Notes: generated from the sequence alone by a model not told the origin. 64,000 nucleotides of DNA from Nemertoderma westbladi (GCA_032718475.1 JAUCBJ010007105.1:1-64000); one strand, 5' to 3'; shown: positions 1 to 12,235, counted from the stretch's first letter. Numbers and translations: made by a program.

Positions 1-800
1 AACAAGAACAACATGCGAAAAACATGGACTACTATAAACTCAGCGTTACACCGAACAAAAACGAAAACGTCACCTAAGAAACTAATTTTAACGGACAATA
101 ACGGTAATGAACATGAGACTACTGATACCAAGGAGATTTGCAGTGTATTTAATAACAACTTTGCTACAATAGGATCTCGATTTGCACAAGACATACCTAC
201 TACAACCAATAACCCAACACGTTACATAAATCATAAAAAACCCAACTCGTTTTCACTTGTTCAAACCTCAAACGCTGAAACCATTTACAATATATTACAT
301 CTTAACTCCTCTACCGCAACATACGATAGCTTTCCTATAACCATAGTTAAAGTAGCAGCTACGATATCGAACCCCATCTAACATATCTTATAAATTTCTC
401 TATTAAAACCGGTTCATTCCCCACCACTCTTAAATCAGCCAAAATTACACCAATCAAAGTCCGGCGACCCATCTGATAAAAATAATTACAGGCCAATCTC
501 ATTACTGTCTGTTTTCAGCAAAATATTTGAACGCGTAATAAATTCCCAATTAATTTCTTATTTAGACAAGTACTCTATACTCTCACAGTATCAATACGAT
601 TCAGAAAACACTCCACAACAACAGACGCCCTACTGACTGTAACTGAAAGACTACAAAATATTCTAGAACTGCAAGAATCGGCCTTTTTGATATCATTAGA
701 TCTTAAAAAGGCATTCGATACTTTACAACACAATATTCTTCTAAACAAACTGCACACATATGGCATACGAGGCATTACAAACAAACTGCTCACTAGCTTT
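1..800 (+). pseudogene. L2/CR1-like non-LTR retrotransposon reverse transcriptase, decayed
   Basis: Reverse transcriptase remnant of a non-LTR retrotransposon, which copies its RNA into target DNA. The first open stretch (13-381) is the region before the RT fingers. The motif NNYRPISLLS is read from 481 and LDLKKAFD, the first catalytic block, from 696. Between them the reading frame changes several times, with stops near 379 and 474, so no intact protein exists. The catalytic YADD block is missing because the sequence ends near 800 in unrelated DNA. The style resembles the C-terminal LINE part at 22770-24470, which may belong to the same family. The 5' end lies outside the window. Confidence 0.8.
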
Positions 801-1050
801 ATAGGGCCTACGTTCTCAAAGGGTTAACTTTATAATGAACTTATGTTTAATATTTTCAGACGCAACAAAAGGTGGTCCCACATCTTGAGGCCCAGGACCA
901 CATAAACAGGGAGGTTCAACAGTATGGAGATAGAGGGTGTTACATCCTCGACTGGGGAAAGTCAGGCTCCACCGTCGAGGGTGTGCCAGAAGCCGCTCGC
1001 CTTCACATCGCCCGCATTGTTCCCGCAGACCCTCTCTACAACTTTAATGT

Positions 1051-1225
1051 TTATGTGGTCGGGGCTGGGGCTGGGGGAGTGCCTGGGGGTGAAGGCATTG
1101 CAGGGACAGGGGTCGGGGCTTGTGCTGGGGGTGGGGCCGGGCCTGGGGCCATGGCCGGGGGCGGGGCCAGGGCCGGGGTGGGGCAGGGGGTGGGGCCAGA
1201 GGCAGGGACGGGGGCGGGGCCAGTG
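1051..1225. repeat. G-rich minisatellite, quadruplex-prone
   Basis: Imperfect short tandem units built on ggggctggg and ggggcc. The plus strand has many runs of three or more G. Open frames here (Gly/Ala-rich or Pro/Ala-rich) are a by-product of composition and are not called as genes. Confidence 0.75.
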
Positions 1226-1488
1226 GTGGAGAACAAACGCACCTTTTTATAGTAAATTAGTGCTGCCAACAATCTAGATAAATCTAGATTATTCTATAGG
1301 TTCCATCATGTTTTTAAAGATAACTATTGGTCCAGCAAACGCATAACTTGCACGACATTGGTTACTGACAAATAACTGCAATCATATTGGTTAATCTACC
1401 TTGAGCAGATACAATTCAATCGTAGCGGTCAATTCAAATAAGTTGAAAATTAGCACAAAAAACAATTTACACCTGCTAGGATTTGAAC

Positions 1489-1543
1489 TCGATACCTACC
1501 AAACGATTGTCTAACGCATAACCAACTGAGCTAGGGCTGGGGT
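1489..1543 (-). repeat. tRNA-derived SINE head or tRNA relic
   Basis: Read on the minus strand, this has an A-box-like TAGCTCAGTTGG followed by a B-box-like GAGTTCAAATCC, spaced as in a tRNA gene. The T-stem does not pair well, so it is not called as a functional tRNA. It is probably the Pol III promoter of an old SINE. Confidence 0.6.
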
Positions 1544-1545
1544 AA

Positions 1546-2537
1546 AACAGCGGAAAAATTACGCGGAAAAATGACCAGAGAGGGAGGAAAAACGCAGAGA
1601 GAAAGGAAAAATGCAATAATGTATTTTTGTGCCATACATACTGTAATTTTATTAGAATTTTTATACAGTTTTGTAAATAATGAAACATCAATATTAATAT
1701 TATATGAGAACATGTAGTATACATAATATAGAGCATTGTTGTACATTATAGATTAACTTAAACAAATTTAACTTATTCAACAAATAATTCAGCTCCTTTT
1801 AGTGTCGTTATATTGTTCCAAAATCGATTTATTATCAATGTAAGGACACCACCACATATGGCAGATCGCAGATGGGTCGTGTCCCCTCAAAATATATTTT
1901 TATGAACGAAGCCGTCAGGTATTTTATTGAAGTTTGCAATGTATTTATAGCAGTTAGGGTATCTTCGTTTGTCTCTTATTGGCTCTCATCTATACCTCAA
2001 GGTCATAAGGTGTAGTCATTTGGGAGCAGCCTATTATATCTAATAATATAATACCACCAACCTCAACTATTGGATCTAATTTACTAAAATATCTTTAGTA
2101 AACAATTATCCTTTACGTCTAGCTATCAACGTAGGCTACTCTACCCTTAAGACAAGGCTATGTTTATCTAAAAAATCCATTAGTTTTCAGGGCCAACAAT
2201 ATGGATCTCTGTCCCCTCTGCTGCCGTAAAACATAAAAAATCTAAAATACAGTACCCTTTTCGAAACACTTTAAACGTCACCTTCTAATAATATTAAAGT
2301 ACATTTTAATCAATCAACCAAACATACATCTTACAAATTTTCCATAACCTTTTCAATCCAATATTTTATATTTTATTTATTTCATAACCCGACTCATTAG
2401 TTTAGTTTTATATACCTGGAACAGCATCGGAACAACAGTGAAAATATAGAAATGTGCAGGTGATTAACGTAGAATAATTAATTATTTGTGTATTAACAGT
2501 AATAATCTCACACCTCACAATTCACATAATAGTAATA
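1546..2537. other. AT-rich interspersed DNA, no gene seen
   Basis: Only short, composition-driven frames occur. No protein motif or RNA gene is recognised. Confidence 0.5.
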
Positions 2538-2559
2538 CCCCCCCCCCCCCCCCCCCCCC
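2538..2559. repeat. Poly-C tract (22 C)
   Basis: Uninterrupted run of C followed by T. One of about ten such tracts in the window. Confidence 0.95.
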
Positions 2560-2883
2560 TTTTTCACGCACTGCACACCACCCCTACCTGCCCGGCACTC
2601 CCAGACAATACATTGGGCTATAATACTAGCCATGCCATTGTCCAAAGTATTATTGTAACTTAACTTTTAATATTGTAATTATACAATATACTGTATATCT
2701 TACTCTATATGTGCAATGTGAGTATCGGATTACACAATTAAACAATAAAATGTAAACAATTGTCTTCTTTAGTCTAAAATTCGCAACTGTTCGGTGGTCC
2801 ACCCACACGAGCAAGACCATGTACTACAGTACATGCACGTGTTGCACATGATGGGCGTACTTGACTGCGGGATTGCTGGAAAT

Positions 2884-2908
2884 CCCCCCCCCCCCCTCCC
2901 CCCGCCCC
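2884..2908. repeat. Poly-C tract, interrupted
   Basis: C run broken by single T and G bases, about 330 bp from the previous tract. The sequence on to about 3284 is AT-rich with no gene seen. Confidence 0.9.
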
Positions 2909-3284
2909 GATATATGGCAGTCCTCCCCGTTTGCTAATTCCCGTATCAAAACACGGTACCCGTGGATGCATTTGAAGTCATGACACATTATTGAAAGTTT
3001 ATTATTTTAGTCATAAGTATAGACAACTATATAATTTATTTGTCTGAACCACTTGAACAATGTTGTACAAATAGCTATACCAAATGCAAATGAGAACTTA
3101 ATGTAATCTTTATAACACATGAACCTAACAAATAATGCAAATTAATTCCAACTAAATAAAATTTTGAAATTTCACGGCTTTTGTGAGGATATAATTCTAT
3201 ATTCGGAGTTTACAAAGAATCCTGTTTTACATCCATGATCTCTGTATGCTTTCGTATACGGGTTTCCTGGTGACGCCAAGAGTA

Positions 3285-5183
3285 AGGTAAGTTCAATGAA
3301 CACAAAGCAGTCAGAGGTAAATTAAATGGACACAACGCAGTCAAGGTAGGTTCAATCAACACAACGCAGTCAGAGGTAGGTTCAATCAGCACAACGCAGT
3401 CAGAGGTAGGTTTAATCAACACAACGCAGTCAGAGGTAGGTTCAATCAGCACAACGCAGTCAGAGGTAGGTTTAATCAACACAACGCAGTCAGAGGTAGG
3501 TTTAATCAACACAACGCAGTCAGAGGTAGGTTTAATCAACACAACGCAGTCAGGGGTAGTTTCAATCAACACAAAGCAGTCCGATGTAAGTTCAATGGAG
3601 TCAACACAGTCAGAGGTAGGTTCAATCAACACAACGCAGTCAGAGGTAAGTTCAATCAACACAACGCAGTCAGAGATAAGTTCAATCAACACAACGCAGT
3701 CAGAGGTAGGTTCAATCAACACAACGCAGTCAGAGGTAGGTTCAATCAACACAACGCAGTCAGGGGTAGGTTCAATCAACACAACGCAGTCAGAGGTAGG
3801 TTCAATCAACACAACGCAGTCAGAGGTAGGTTCAATCAACACAACGCAGTCAGAGGTAGGTTCAATCAGCACAACGCAGTCAGAGGTAGGTTTAATCAAC
3901 ACAACGCAGTCAGAGGTAGGTTCAATCAGCACAACGCAGTCAGAGGTAGGTTTAATCAACACAACGCAGTCAGATATAAGTTCAATCAACACAATGCAGT
4001 CAGAGGTAAGTTCAATAGACATAACGCGGTCAGAGGTAAGTTCAATGAACACAACGCAGTTAGAGGTAAGTTAAATGGACACAAAACAGTCAGAGGTAAG
4101 TTCAATGGACACAACGCGGTCAGAGGTAAGTTAAATGGACACAACGCAGTCAGAGGTAGGTTCAATCAACACAACGCAGTCAGAGGTAGGTTCAATCAGC
4201 ACAACGCAGTCAGAGGTAGGTTTAATCAACACAACGCAGTCAGAGGTAGGTTTAATCAACACAACGCAGTCAGGGGTAGGTTCAATCAACACAAAGCAGT
4301 CCGATGTAAGTTCAATGGAGTCAACACAGTCAGAGGTAGGTTCAATCAACACAACGCAGTCAGAGGTAGGTTCAATCAGCACAACGCAGTCAGAGGTAGG
4401 TTTAATCAACACAACGCAGTCAGAGGTAGGTTCAATCAACACAACGCAGTCAGAGGTAAGTTCAATCAACACAACACAGTCAGAGATAAGTTCAATCAAC
4501 ACAATGCAGTCAGAGGTAAGTTCAATGGACACAACACGGTCAGAGGTAAGTTAAATGGACACAACGCAGTCAGAGGTAAGTTAAATGGACACAACGCAGT
4601 CAGAGGTAAATTCAATGGAGTCAATGTAGTCAGAGATAAGTTCAATCAACACAACGCAGTTAAAGGTAAGTTCAATGGACACAACGCAGTCAGAGGTAAG
4701 TTAAATGGACACAACGCAGTCAGAGGTAAATTCAATGGAGTCAATGTAGTCAGAGATAAGTTCAATCAACACAACGCAGTTAAAGGTAAGTTCAATGAAC
4801 ACAACGCAGTCAGAGGTAAGTTAAATGGATATAACGCAGTCAGAGGTAAATTCAATGGAGTCAATGTAGTCAGAGGTAAGTTCAATCAACACAACGCAGT
4901 TAAAGGTAAGTTAAATGGACACAACGCAGTCAGAGGTAAATTCAATTGAGTCAATGTAGTCAGAGATAAGTTCAATCAACACAACGTAGTTAAAGGTAAG
5001 TTCAATGGACACAAAGCGGTCAGAGGTAAGTTAAATGGACACAACGCAGTCAGAGGTAAATTAAATTGAGTCAATGTAGTCAGAGATAAGTTCAATCAAC
5101 ACAACGTAGTTAAAGGTAAGTTCAATGAACACAACGCAGTTAGAGGTAAGTTCAATGGACACAACGCGGTCAGAGGTAGGTTA
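3285..5183. repeat. 30-bp minisatellite, about 63 units
   Basis: A strict 30-bp period runs for 1.9 kb. The core contains acgcagtcagaggta followed by ggttcaatcaac or agttcaatggac variants. Because the period is a multiple of three, both strands carry long open frames of a decapeptide repeat (280 codons on minus, 159 on plus), which I treat as by-products. Many units read gag-gtaagt, a consensus 5' splice site. A variant pair of units recurs 720 bp apart (near 3571 and 4291), and a 120-bp higher-order unit recurs from about 4580. It has no spacers, so it is not a CRISPR array. Confidence 0.95.
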
Positions 5184-5828
5184 GAGATTGAGAATTAGAA
5201 AAAAATTAGAGATTGAGATTATTTATTGAGGACATTTTGACAATGGAATTATAATAATCGAACACACTTTGAAGCCACTACTTCATACAGCATACCAAAA
5301 GTGCCCCTTGAAGCCCAGCGGTCTTTACTACACTGCCTTCCCCTAGTGCAATATGCGCGATGTTCTCAAGATGGCGCATAATACGGTATAGCTATACCGT
5401 TTACGTATATAATATATTATTTCATTCATTTTATTGGGATACTAGTGCGATAGTTGACAGGTAGAGTGTGTTGGTCAACCAGTTTCATGGAATTTTCAAC
5501 CGTTCGTTTAATTATGTTCTTGCTACCGTAGCTGAAATTAGTTTGCTATATTTTTTATTTACAGTAATTTAATTTTTATTAACTTTTATCTTAGAATAAT
5601 TGTAGGATATTTCTTTTATATTTTTATCTATTCTGCAGTGGTTACATACAGACATATCATGTGTCAGCTAGAATATATTAATTTGCAGTATAGTGTCTTT
5701 GTCTAGTACCTCCGTTAACTTAAATTTAATAGTACAGTGATAATAAATATAGTTGTGGTTGTATTGGGAATGTCTAGCATTCGGTTCAGTTAATAATTTG
5801 TTGTAGAAGTGTGCCTGTCTCTGTCAAC

Positions 5829-5985
5829 ACCTGAGTTACATGTAGTAACTATAGACTACTGTATGGCCCTTCGCGTAGTACACACTTATATGTAATAACT
5901 GTAGACACTGTTTGGTCCTTCTCGCAGCACGTGAGTTACATGTAGAACTGTAGACTACTCTATGGCCCTTCGCGCAGGACGTGAT
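5829..5985. repeat. Imperfect tandem repeat, about 55 bp, three copies
   Basis: The series gttacatgtag, actgtagac and ggcccttcgcg recurs three times. A related ggccttcgcgcagcacg stretch appears near 26090. The DNA from 5184 to 5828 is AT-rich with no gene seen. Confidence 0.7.
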
Positions 5986-6123
5986 TCAGGCTGTTGATTT
6001 TTCTGTACTTATATAGGCCGAGATTTATCAATTATTAACTGTATTACTTATTAACTGTATCACTTCGTATACTTCGTATTTAATTGTATTTGCTGAGTTA
6101 ATGATGGAAAATTCGATAGGCCT

Positions 6124-6420
6124 ATGCAATCCCTACTATCCCTACCCATACCAGTATCTGTACCCGTTCCCGTTCCCGTACCCATACCCATACCCGTCTC
6201 CTTCATACCCACCTTCATACCCACCTCATTCGTTCCTGTCTCCTTCGTACCCGCATCCCCCCCAACCTGCATCCTCCCAACCTTCATACTCCTAACCCCC
6301 CTACTCCCTATCCCCATACTCCTAATCCCCCTACTCCCTATCCCCATACTCCTAACCCCCATCATCCCAACACCCATACTTCCAACCCTCATACTCCCAA
6401 GCCCAACCCTAAATCTAAAA
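6124..6420. repeat. Pyrimidine-rich hexamer-like tandem repeat
   Basis: Units such as cccata, cccgta, ccttcatac and cctaacccccctactc repeat. They give Tyr/Pro-rich open frames on plus and Met/Gly-rich frames on minus, which I do not accept as genes. Confidence 0.75.
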
Positions 6421-6654
6421 CGAACAAACGGATTAAAAAACGGAAGGAAAACAAGGAAAAGATATCAGCCAAGGCCAACCAGCATCCATTCCTCCATCCC
6501 CATGCTATTGCCACCCTGGCACCACCCGGGTACCAAAGTCTTCCCCCATTTCCTCACGGTTGTAGTGCGTTAGGAAATGTTCCTTTAGACTTGACTTGAC
6601 GTTGGACTTGACTTGAGTTTTAATATTAATAATTCATTGTAGTCTAAATTAAAA

Positions 6655-7306
6655 ATGGACAAGAGTAAAGATAGACATAAACCTCGACTGAGGGTGGTAA
6701 TGTGTGAGCCTGGTAATGTGAAATTTAGGCATTGGGAAGACATTGAGAAGTTGATACAGAAGCATCCTAAGATAACAATGTTCTTCTCACATTCAATTCC
6801 TGAAGGGTCAATGATTTATTCACGACTTGTACGCGAATGGGAATTAATTACCTTGGATAACTCCTTATGACATGTCATGAGATAATGCTTCTCTGTCGAG
6901 TTGCTATTGGGCTATCCATTCGTGCTTTGAATGCTCAAGGTTTTTGTTCCCAGACTTGGTCCTGGATTCTGTTTAACTGGGAGTTAGCTGAGATTGCACT
7001 TCGGAAATTAGACTCTATTATGCAGTTGTGTGGACCAATCATGGCCCTGCAACAAAGAAAGTAATTGAGACTTATAATAAGGGTGAAGGAAATTGTTCAT
7101 TCATGCTTAGCCTGGAAACAAAAATGTGCAAAGGGGAGATTCTGAAGATAGGGGGGCCTAACTCGACTAGGCCCGAGGGCTGGTTGCATATGTTTGAGTT
7201 AATCTTGTGTCCGTCATCTGGTGTCATGATGACACGCATGATGACAAGCGCTAACTTACAATTTGTCACCAGTATAGGACCTATCTTATATATATATACA
7301 CCCTAG
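6655..7306 (+). pseudogene. Unrecognised decayed reading frames
   Basis: An ATG-started 71-codon frame at 6655 and a later open stretch at about 6990-7306 look protein-like in composition, with mixed charged and hydrophobic residues. They are in different frames with stops between, which suggests a broken exon of some repeat. I do not recognise the family and assign no function. The flanks are AT-rich interspersed DNA. Confidence 0.3.
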
Positions 7307-7520
7307 GGCTACTTGGTTATCTTTAAGGGGAATGTATCATTCCAGGTTCAAAAAATTGAATTTATTTTTTAATTGATTCTAAATCAAAATTCTTCCCTGA
7401 TTTTGATATTGAAGACCGTTTTGGAATAGCTTCTCTGGTTCTCGAGATATTAGGAGACAAATGAACCATAGATTTAGGGCTTTTCACAAATTTGTTCATA
7501 GGACTCTAAATTTTGAAATT

Positions 7521-7785
7521 TAAAAGAAGTTAAAAGCTACTCAAAACATATTAAGTAATGAAATCAAATTTTTTTAAATAATATTTTTAATTTTAATAAT
7601 AATTATATTAATAATTAATAAAAAACATCATAGCATATAACAATATGCCAATTTTGGAGAAAAAATGGGTCTGGCATTCTCAATTTTGAAATTTAAAATG
7701 TTAATTAAAAGATCATAAGTGATGATATTAAAAAAAGTTAAAAGCTACTTAAAACATAATAAGTAATGAAATCAAGTTTTTTAAT
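7521..7785. repeat. Duplicated AT-rich block
   Basis: A stretch containing gttaaaagctact, then aaaacat and agtaatgaaatcaa, occurs at about 7528 and again at about 7735, roughly 207 bp apart. A few substitutions separate the copies. Confidence 0.6.
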
Positions 7786-7852
7786 TCAATGTCAGTCACT
7801 CAGGGTGTACCACAACCATCCACAGACAGTACACCACTACCCACTGCATTGA

Positions 7853-8245
7853 CTAAGATGCCGCTATGTTCAACCTCTCAGAGGAGCGCATCAATGGCAT
7901 TACAAACAAATGCTGCTCTGTAAGAAACGTTTGTTGTTTTCCGTTTGTTAATTTGATCGCTTTAATATAAAACCACTCCTCCGACGTTGAGGAGGCAGAC
8001 AATTTATGTGTTGGGTTCTGATCTCGCCCAGTTCTTTGAGGTTGGATGACTGCTACAAGCTTCATGAAAGAATCCTGAATAAGGGAACAGAAGAAAACGA
8101 AACAGATAGGTTTTATTTCAAGGATATCTGTCTCGATGAAATGCCAATCATGCACCCTGCTAAGTTTATTGCCCGAAGGTCATGGACTATCATCACTGAG
8201 ACAGGTATGTCTGACGGCATCAGGCTACAAATGCTGTCAGTATGA
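7853..8245. other. Short overlapping frames, unrecognised
   Basis: Frames of 100 codons on minus and 79 codons on plus overlap here. Neither has a motif I recognise. From 8250 to 8990 I see nothing but AT-rich DNA with scattered aggcctac words. Confidence 0.3.
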
Positions 8246-8997
8246 GATGAAGAGATTATGAGCCCTGATTTTTGGGCCTACTAGCAACTACTACCGTAGG
8301 CCTACTGATCTATTACTATTAGGCTACTAGCAACTACTAGCCCTATTGTAGGCCTACTTATCTAATGCTGTTATGGATAAAATGAATATAAATGGAAGAA
8401 ACATACGTATTTCCATGTTCAATACCGGTCGAGGTCGTGGCGTATTGACAATAAATATACCATTTCTTTACACCAAGTATTTGATTCCTTGACCTTCAGG
8501 GTCCCTTTAACTTTGAAAAGCCGACAATTTCATGGCCATCCTTCCTGAAAAACAGCCCGTAATGTAATAATTTTGGGTTTTATAACTTCTAATAATTTGC
8601 CCACTTTGCCCGGGTATATTTGGAATTTTCATTTGGGATTCATTTATAAATTTGGTGGATACCGTGTGTCGAAAAGAAATAACGCGAATATTCGTGTTCT
8701 CTAATATATCCTTAAAGCCAAAATACTTAAACGATCTTGTAAATATACTAAATAATAATGTTGCATTGTAGATGCAAGCCTTAGGTGATTTAATACTGAA
8801 ATGGTTTGTAAGTGGTTTATTCGGTATGTAATAAAATAATTAATGTTTTATTTTTTTTTATTCTTTAATTATTTTGATATGTATTTATTAGGGTGTTATA
8901 TATTTTTTCAATTTGTTATGATATTGCCACTCCTCATAACCCGAATTTTTTAATTTGGCGCCCTTCACAAATCAGTGTCTTGTGGCACTTGCCTCCA

Positions 8998-9019
8998 CCC
9001 CCCCTCCCCCCCCCCCCCC
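8998..9019. repeat. Poly-C tract left of a LINE tail fragment
   Basis: C run with one T, directly abutting the short LINE 3'-end fragment that begins at about 9021. Confidence 0.9.
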
Positions 9020-9020
9020 A

Positions 9021-9073
9021 CTAGGATCGGCATGCTGCATTGCAGCTGCATTTTTAAGAATACTGTGCCGGCT
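9021..9073 (-). mobile_element. 53-bp 3'-terminal fragment of the RTE-like LINE
   Basis: This is nearly identical to the 3' ends of the copies at 13241 and 23219: ctaggatcggcatgctgc, then a gcagctgcatttttaag block, ending in gtgccggct. Only the extreme 3' end is present, and it lies between two poly-C tracts. Confidence 0.85.
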
Positions 9074-9077
9074 GTGT

Positions 9078-9103
9078 CCCCCCCCCCCCCCCCACCCCCC
9101 CCC
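9078..9103. repeat. Poly-C tract right of the LINE tail fragment
   Basis: C run broken by a single A, beginning four bases after the shared LINE sequence ends. Confidence 0.9.
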
Positions 9104-9314
9104 AGGTACGGCTCTGAGAACATACAGTACGGTAGGAATGTCAATATTCAGCCACGACGCAGTCAGGGCGAGCCTTAGCGCACAATTATAATCAGTAATA
9201 GTCGGTAAAAAATTTAATGTCGGTCTGTAATGAAAAATTCATTCGTAAATAAGTTGATTCAGATAAGTCAGAAGATTAGTCAGTATGTGATGAATACAAT
9301 ACTCCAGGCTACTG

Positions 9315-9848
9315 ATGATAAGAGAGATGCCCAAAAGGCCCTTCTTATATCTAAAGAATGGGGTTAATGCCACTCATTGTTCGGTGAAGCAAAGATGTAT
9401 GTATGCCTCACACATCCTTCAAAAATTGGAGGATGATATTGAGTTGAGTTTACATTGTGATACTACTGACCAGCATTTCTTCCATAAGGATTCTTAACTA
9501 AAACCACATATGGTAGACAATCCTGAATCTGAAATTAAAAGGGCGAATCTTTATATCTATGTAAAGAAGGGATGCTATATCATAACTGAGATCCAGCGTA
9601 ATAAATTTCTTGCAAATTTTGCTGATCAAAGTAAAGTGAAGTATGCCAAGCATGTTGTAGTATTCCTCTGTAGAGAAAATCTTAAGGAGGATAATGGAGA
9701 ATGCTTAATTCTAATTAAAAAATATATTTTTTTTCGAGTTACAATGCTATTAAAAAAAACTAGTAAAAAAACTATTGTTTTTTTTCAGTTTATATATATC
9801 GAGCAAAATACCACAACCAGTGTCCAACTAAAAGTAGTAATAAATTAA
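9315..9848 (+). other. Two short unrecognised ORFs
   Basis: Frames of 60 and 112 codons follow each other with a 12-base gap and a frame change. The second (9510-9848) is Lys/Ile-rich and ends in an AT-rich tract. No family is recognised, and they could be a decayed repeat exon. From 9850 to 10164 I see nothing. Confidence 0.25.
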
Positions 9849-10164
9849 AACATTAAAACTTACCATTTAAATACGGTACTGGTAGGCCTACCGGCTGACC
9901 GGTTGTTTTTGTTAGGAAATCCCACCTCTGTAACCTGCTCCTTTCCCTCAATTAGTTAAGTGATCGTTAGTTAGTTGTTTCGCACGTTTTTATATGTAAT
10001 TTCACCGTTTATCCACTGATTTAGGATCATTTAGAGTACCGAGTATTTAAAAGGAATCGGTTAGTATCTGAAGTGACTGTTAAAATATAATCTAAACATT
10101 TCAGTTTCATCTCTAATTTATCTTCCTTCGGGTTTCCATTCATTTGGGTGAGTACATCCGCCTC

Positions 10165-10193
10165 ATTCTCGTCGAGTCACCTAAGTTTACCTT
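10165..10193. repeat. 29-bp direct repeat, copy 1
   Basis: Begins attctcgtcgagtcaccta and is identical to the copy at 10343. The 149 bp between them carry no recognised feature, so the pair may flank an old insertion or result from a local duplication. Confidence 0.85.
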
Positions 10194-10342
10194 AGTCCAC
10201 CATCTAAATTCCTTATCAAACTCATTATTGTTATACTGGTGAGCAAGATCATATTTTTTAGTTTACCTGAATTATGGTGAGTTGTTATAATTTGTAATCT
10301 TTAGCTCATAATGATACCACACCAAAGTAAAAGTTGCTATAG

Positions 10343-10371
10343 ATTCTCGTCGAGTCACCTAAGTTTACCTT
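10343..10371. repeat. 29-bp direct repeat, copy 2
   Basis: Exact match to 10165-10193. From 10372 to 10864 no gene is seen. Confidence 0.85.
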
Positions 10372-10864
10372 TAATTAACTATCCTCCCCGTGTGTGAGCT
10401 CATAGATATTCTCATGCCTAGAAAGTAAGATCCTTTAGGATCTCAGAATCCGTGTAATTAATTACCACTGCACCAAGATGACATGGTTGTCGATGAGTCT
10501 ATAAAATATAACATCTCAGTATCTTGGTGGTGGTGAATAGAGAACAATCTGAAACAGTGATATTTTGCTGTTTGGATTGTCTCATGTTATTGTCGAGGCT
10601 TTCTCTAACAGGCTGACTACAAATTGTCCCCAGCTTACTCCTGATGTCACTTAATGCTGTTCCAACACTGGTATTAATCCGTGAGCAGTGGTTGCCTCGG
10701 TGTACCTATCGCATGATAGGGGTGCTCATGTAAATTGAAAACAAAGCGGGCAATATAATCAATCACTCTGGACTAGGGAGATTTTGGGCGTTGTAAACTA
10801 GATCTGGTGTACTCGCCAGATCTGGTCCACCTTCTTTCGAGCCACAGTGGAAAGTGTATTTTGA

Positions 10865-10980
10865 TACGGAGGTGAGACCTGGACACTGACTAAATCACTT
10901 GAACAACGAAGTGATGGTTGCTAAACAAGACTACTAAGGGCAGCCCTAAACATCAGCTGGAGACAACACATGACAAACAA
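10865..10980 (+). pseudogene. LINE reverse transcriptase C-terminal fragment
   Basis: Plus-strand reading gives YGGETWTLTKSLEQRSDG, then a stop (taa at 10922), then TRLLRAALNISWRQHMTNK. This is the well-known post-RT block of RTE/L1-type LINEs (YG-ETWTLT, then TRMLR). The stop probably replaces a tyrosine codon. The fragment has no catalytic motif. The DNA from 10981 to 11690 holds short frames with no recognised product and a caggcaggcagg run near 11142. Confidence 0.7.
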
Positions 10981-11689
10981 AGGCTTTCCAGGATTTGGAA
11001 GCAATATTATAAGCAATATTAAGAAATGCTTAGGCCCTACACAAGTGAACAAAATCATTAACCTTTGCAGTATGGGTACCAACCATACTGCATTAATCCT
11101 TTGAAACGCCTTACATTCAGGCCATTTCAAAGTAACAAAACAAGGCAGGCAGGCAGGCAAGAGTAATGCCCCAATAATGGGACACTACAATGGCATAGGG
11201 CACTGCTTGTTATCTTACTGCAGGCAGGTGCCACACTGCAGCAAGAAGTGCATGCTGGATGGCATAGTACAGCTTCCACTGCCCAATATCGCTCAAATGA
11301 AGACCGCGCCGATCCAGGGCACCCCGTGTCAGCATGCATAGACATCCTTGCAAGAGGATAGCGGAGGCGGCAGTGGATGTCCGACACAATCATGAGTCCA
11401 TCTGCGAATTCAATGCCACCATTCTTCTATTGAAATCGACCTGCAACGAAACCCCAGTTCGAGCCATGTATCAGGGAAATACATGCAGCCACAGAACACA
11501 TTCGTGGGTCTTTCGTGCAGCAAAGTCTTCGTGAGCAAAGTCTTTAGCATATTGGCACCATTAACGATGTCTGCTGTTATTCAGAAGTCTTCAACACAAT
11601 ACTCGTCCTCATCTTGTGCCTCGTTTCATTTGTTGGTTTTTGACCAAACTTCAGATTCTTTCTAAACGTTTGCCAGATTACATACATAC

Positions 11690-11850
11690 ATACTAAGTTT
11701 AGTTTAATTTCATCAAGGAGTAACCAAGTTATTAGCAATCAAAAATTTATGACAACAGACGACGACAGACAACTCGCCAATGGCACCAATATGCTAAGGC
11801 TTCGTTCACACTGTGGCTCACCCCACAACAGCACCCATTCTCGAGTAATC
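11690..11850. repeat. Dispersed repeat, copy A
   Basis: Contains aagttta, atttcatcaa, gttatta, gacgacagac, then ctaaggcttcg and gtggctcaccccac, in the same order as the stretch at 27535-27735. The similarity is clear but imperfect, so this is a dispersed, probably non-autonomous repeat. The 11850-12235 stretch has overlapping short frames with no recognised product. Confidence 0.6.
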
Positions 11851-12235
11851 TCGTATTGGAGTTTTAGCTTAGAGGCAACAAATTCCATGGTCTTGTCAGG
11901 ATCGCAGAGATCATTCCCTCTAAACATCAAAACAATGATACAGGGATTACGCTGACTGTGATGTTCTGGGTGTTATGTGTTTTGAATACATGATCCGATC
12001 CGTGCTGAAAACGAACATTGGCAACTGTTGGGGGGAGCCCAAAGTTGTCATCAGTATTTGGATTGCACTGGATGAAATCAAAAAGATGATCAGGGTGGGA
12101 AAAACCGACAATGGCAACCTCATGGAGATGCCCCACAGGACAAACCTTGGTAAAATCAAGGTTGGATAAAACAGTAGTATTGTTAAGTATAGTCATTTAA
12201 CACATAAATTTAACACATTCATTAACACATTTAAC

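Noticed and set aside
872-1277. Gly/Ala-rich and Pro-rich ORFs
   Set aside because: Direct result of the G-rich minisatellite; several frames are open at once.
3210-4554. Long open frames of 280, 159, 133 and 139 codons
   Set aside because: They are produced by the 30-bp tandem repeat on both strands; translation is a decapeptide echo of the DNA period.
3285-5183. CRISPR-like regular array
   Set aside because: Units are contiguous with no spacers, in a eukaryotic context.
6060-6573. Tyr/Pro-rich and Met/Gly-rich ORFs
   Set aside because: Simple-sequence translation without any domain.
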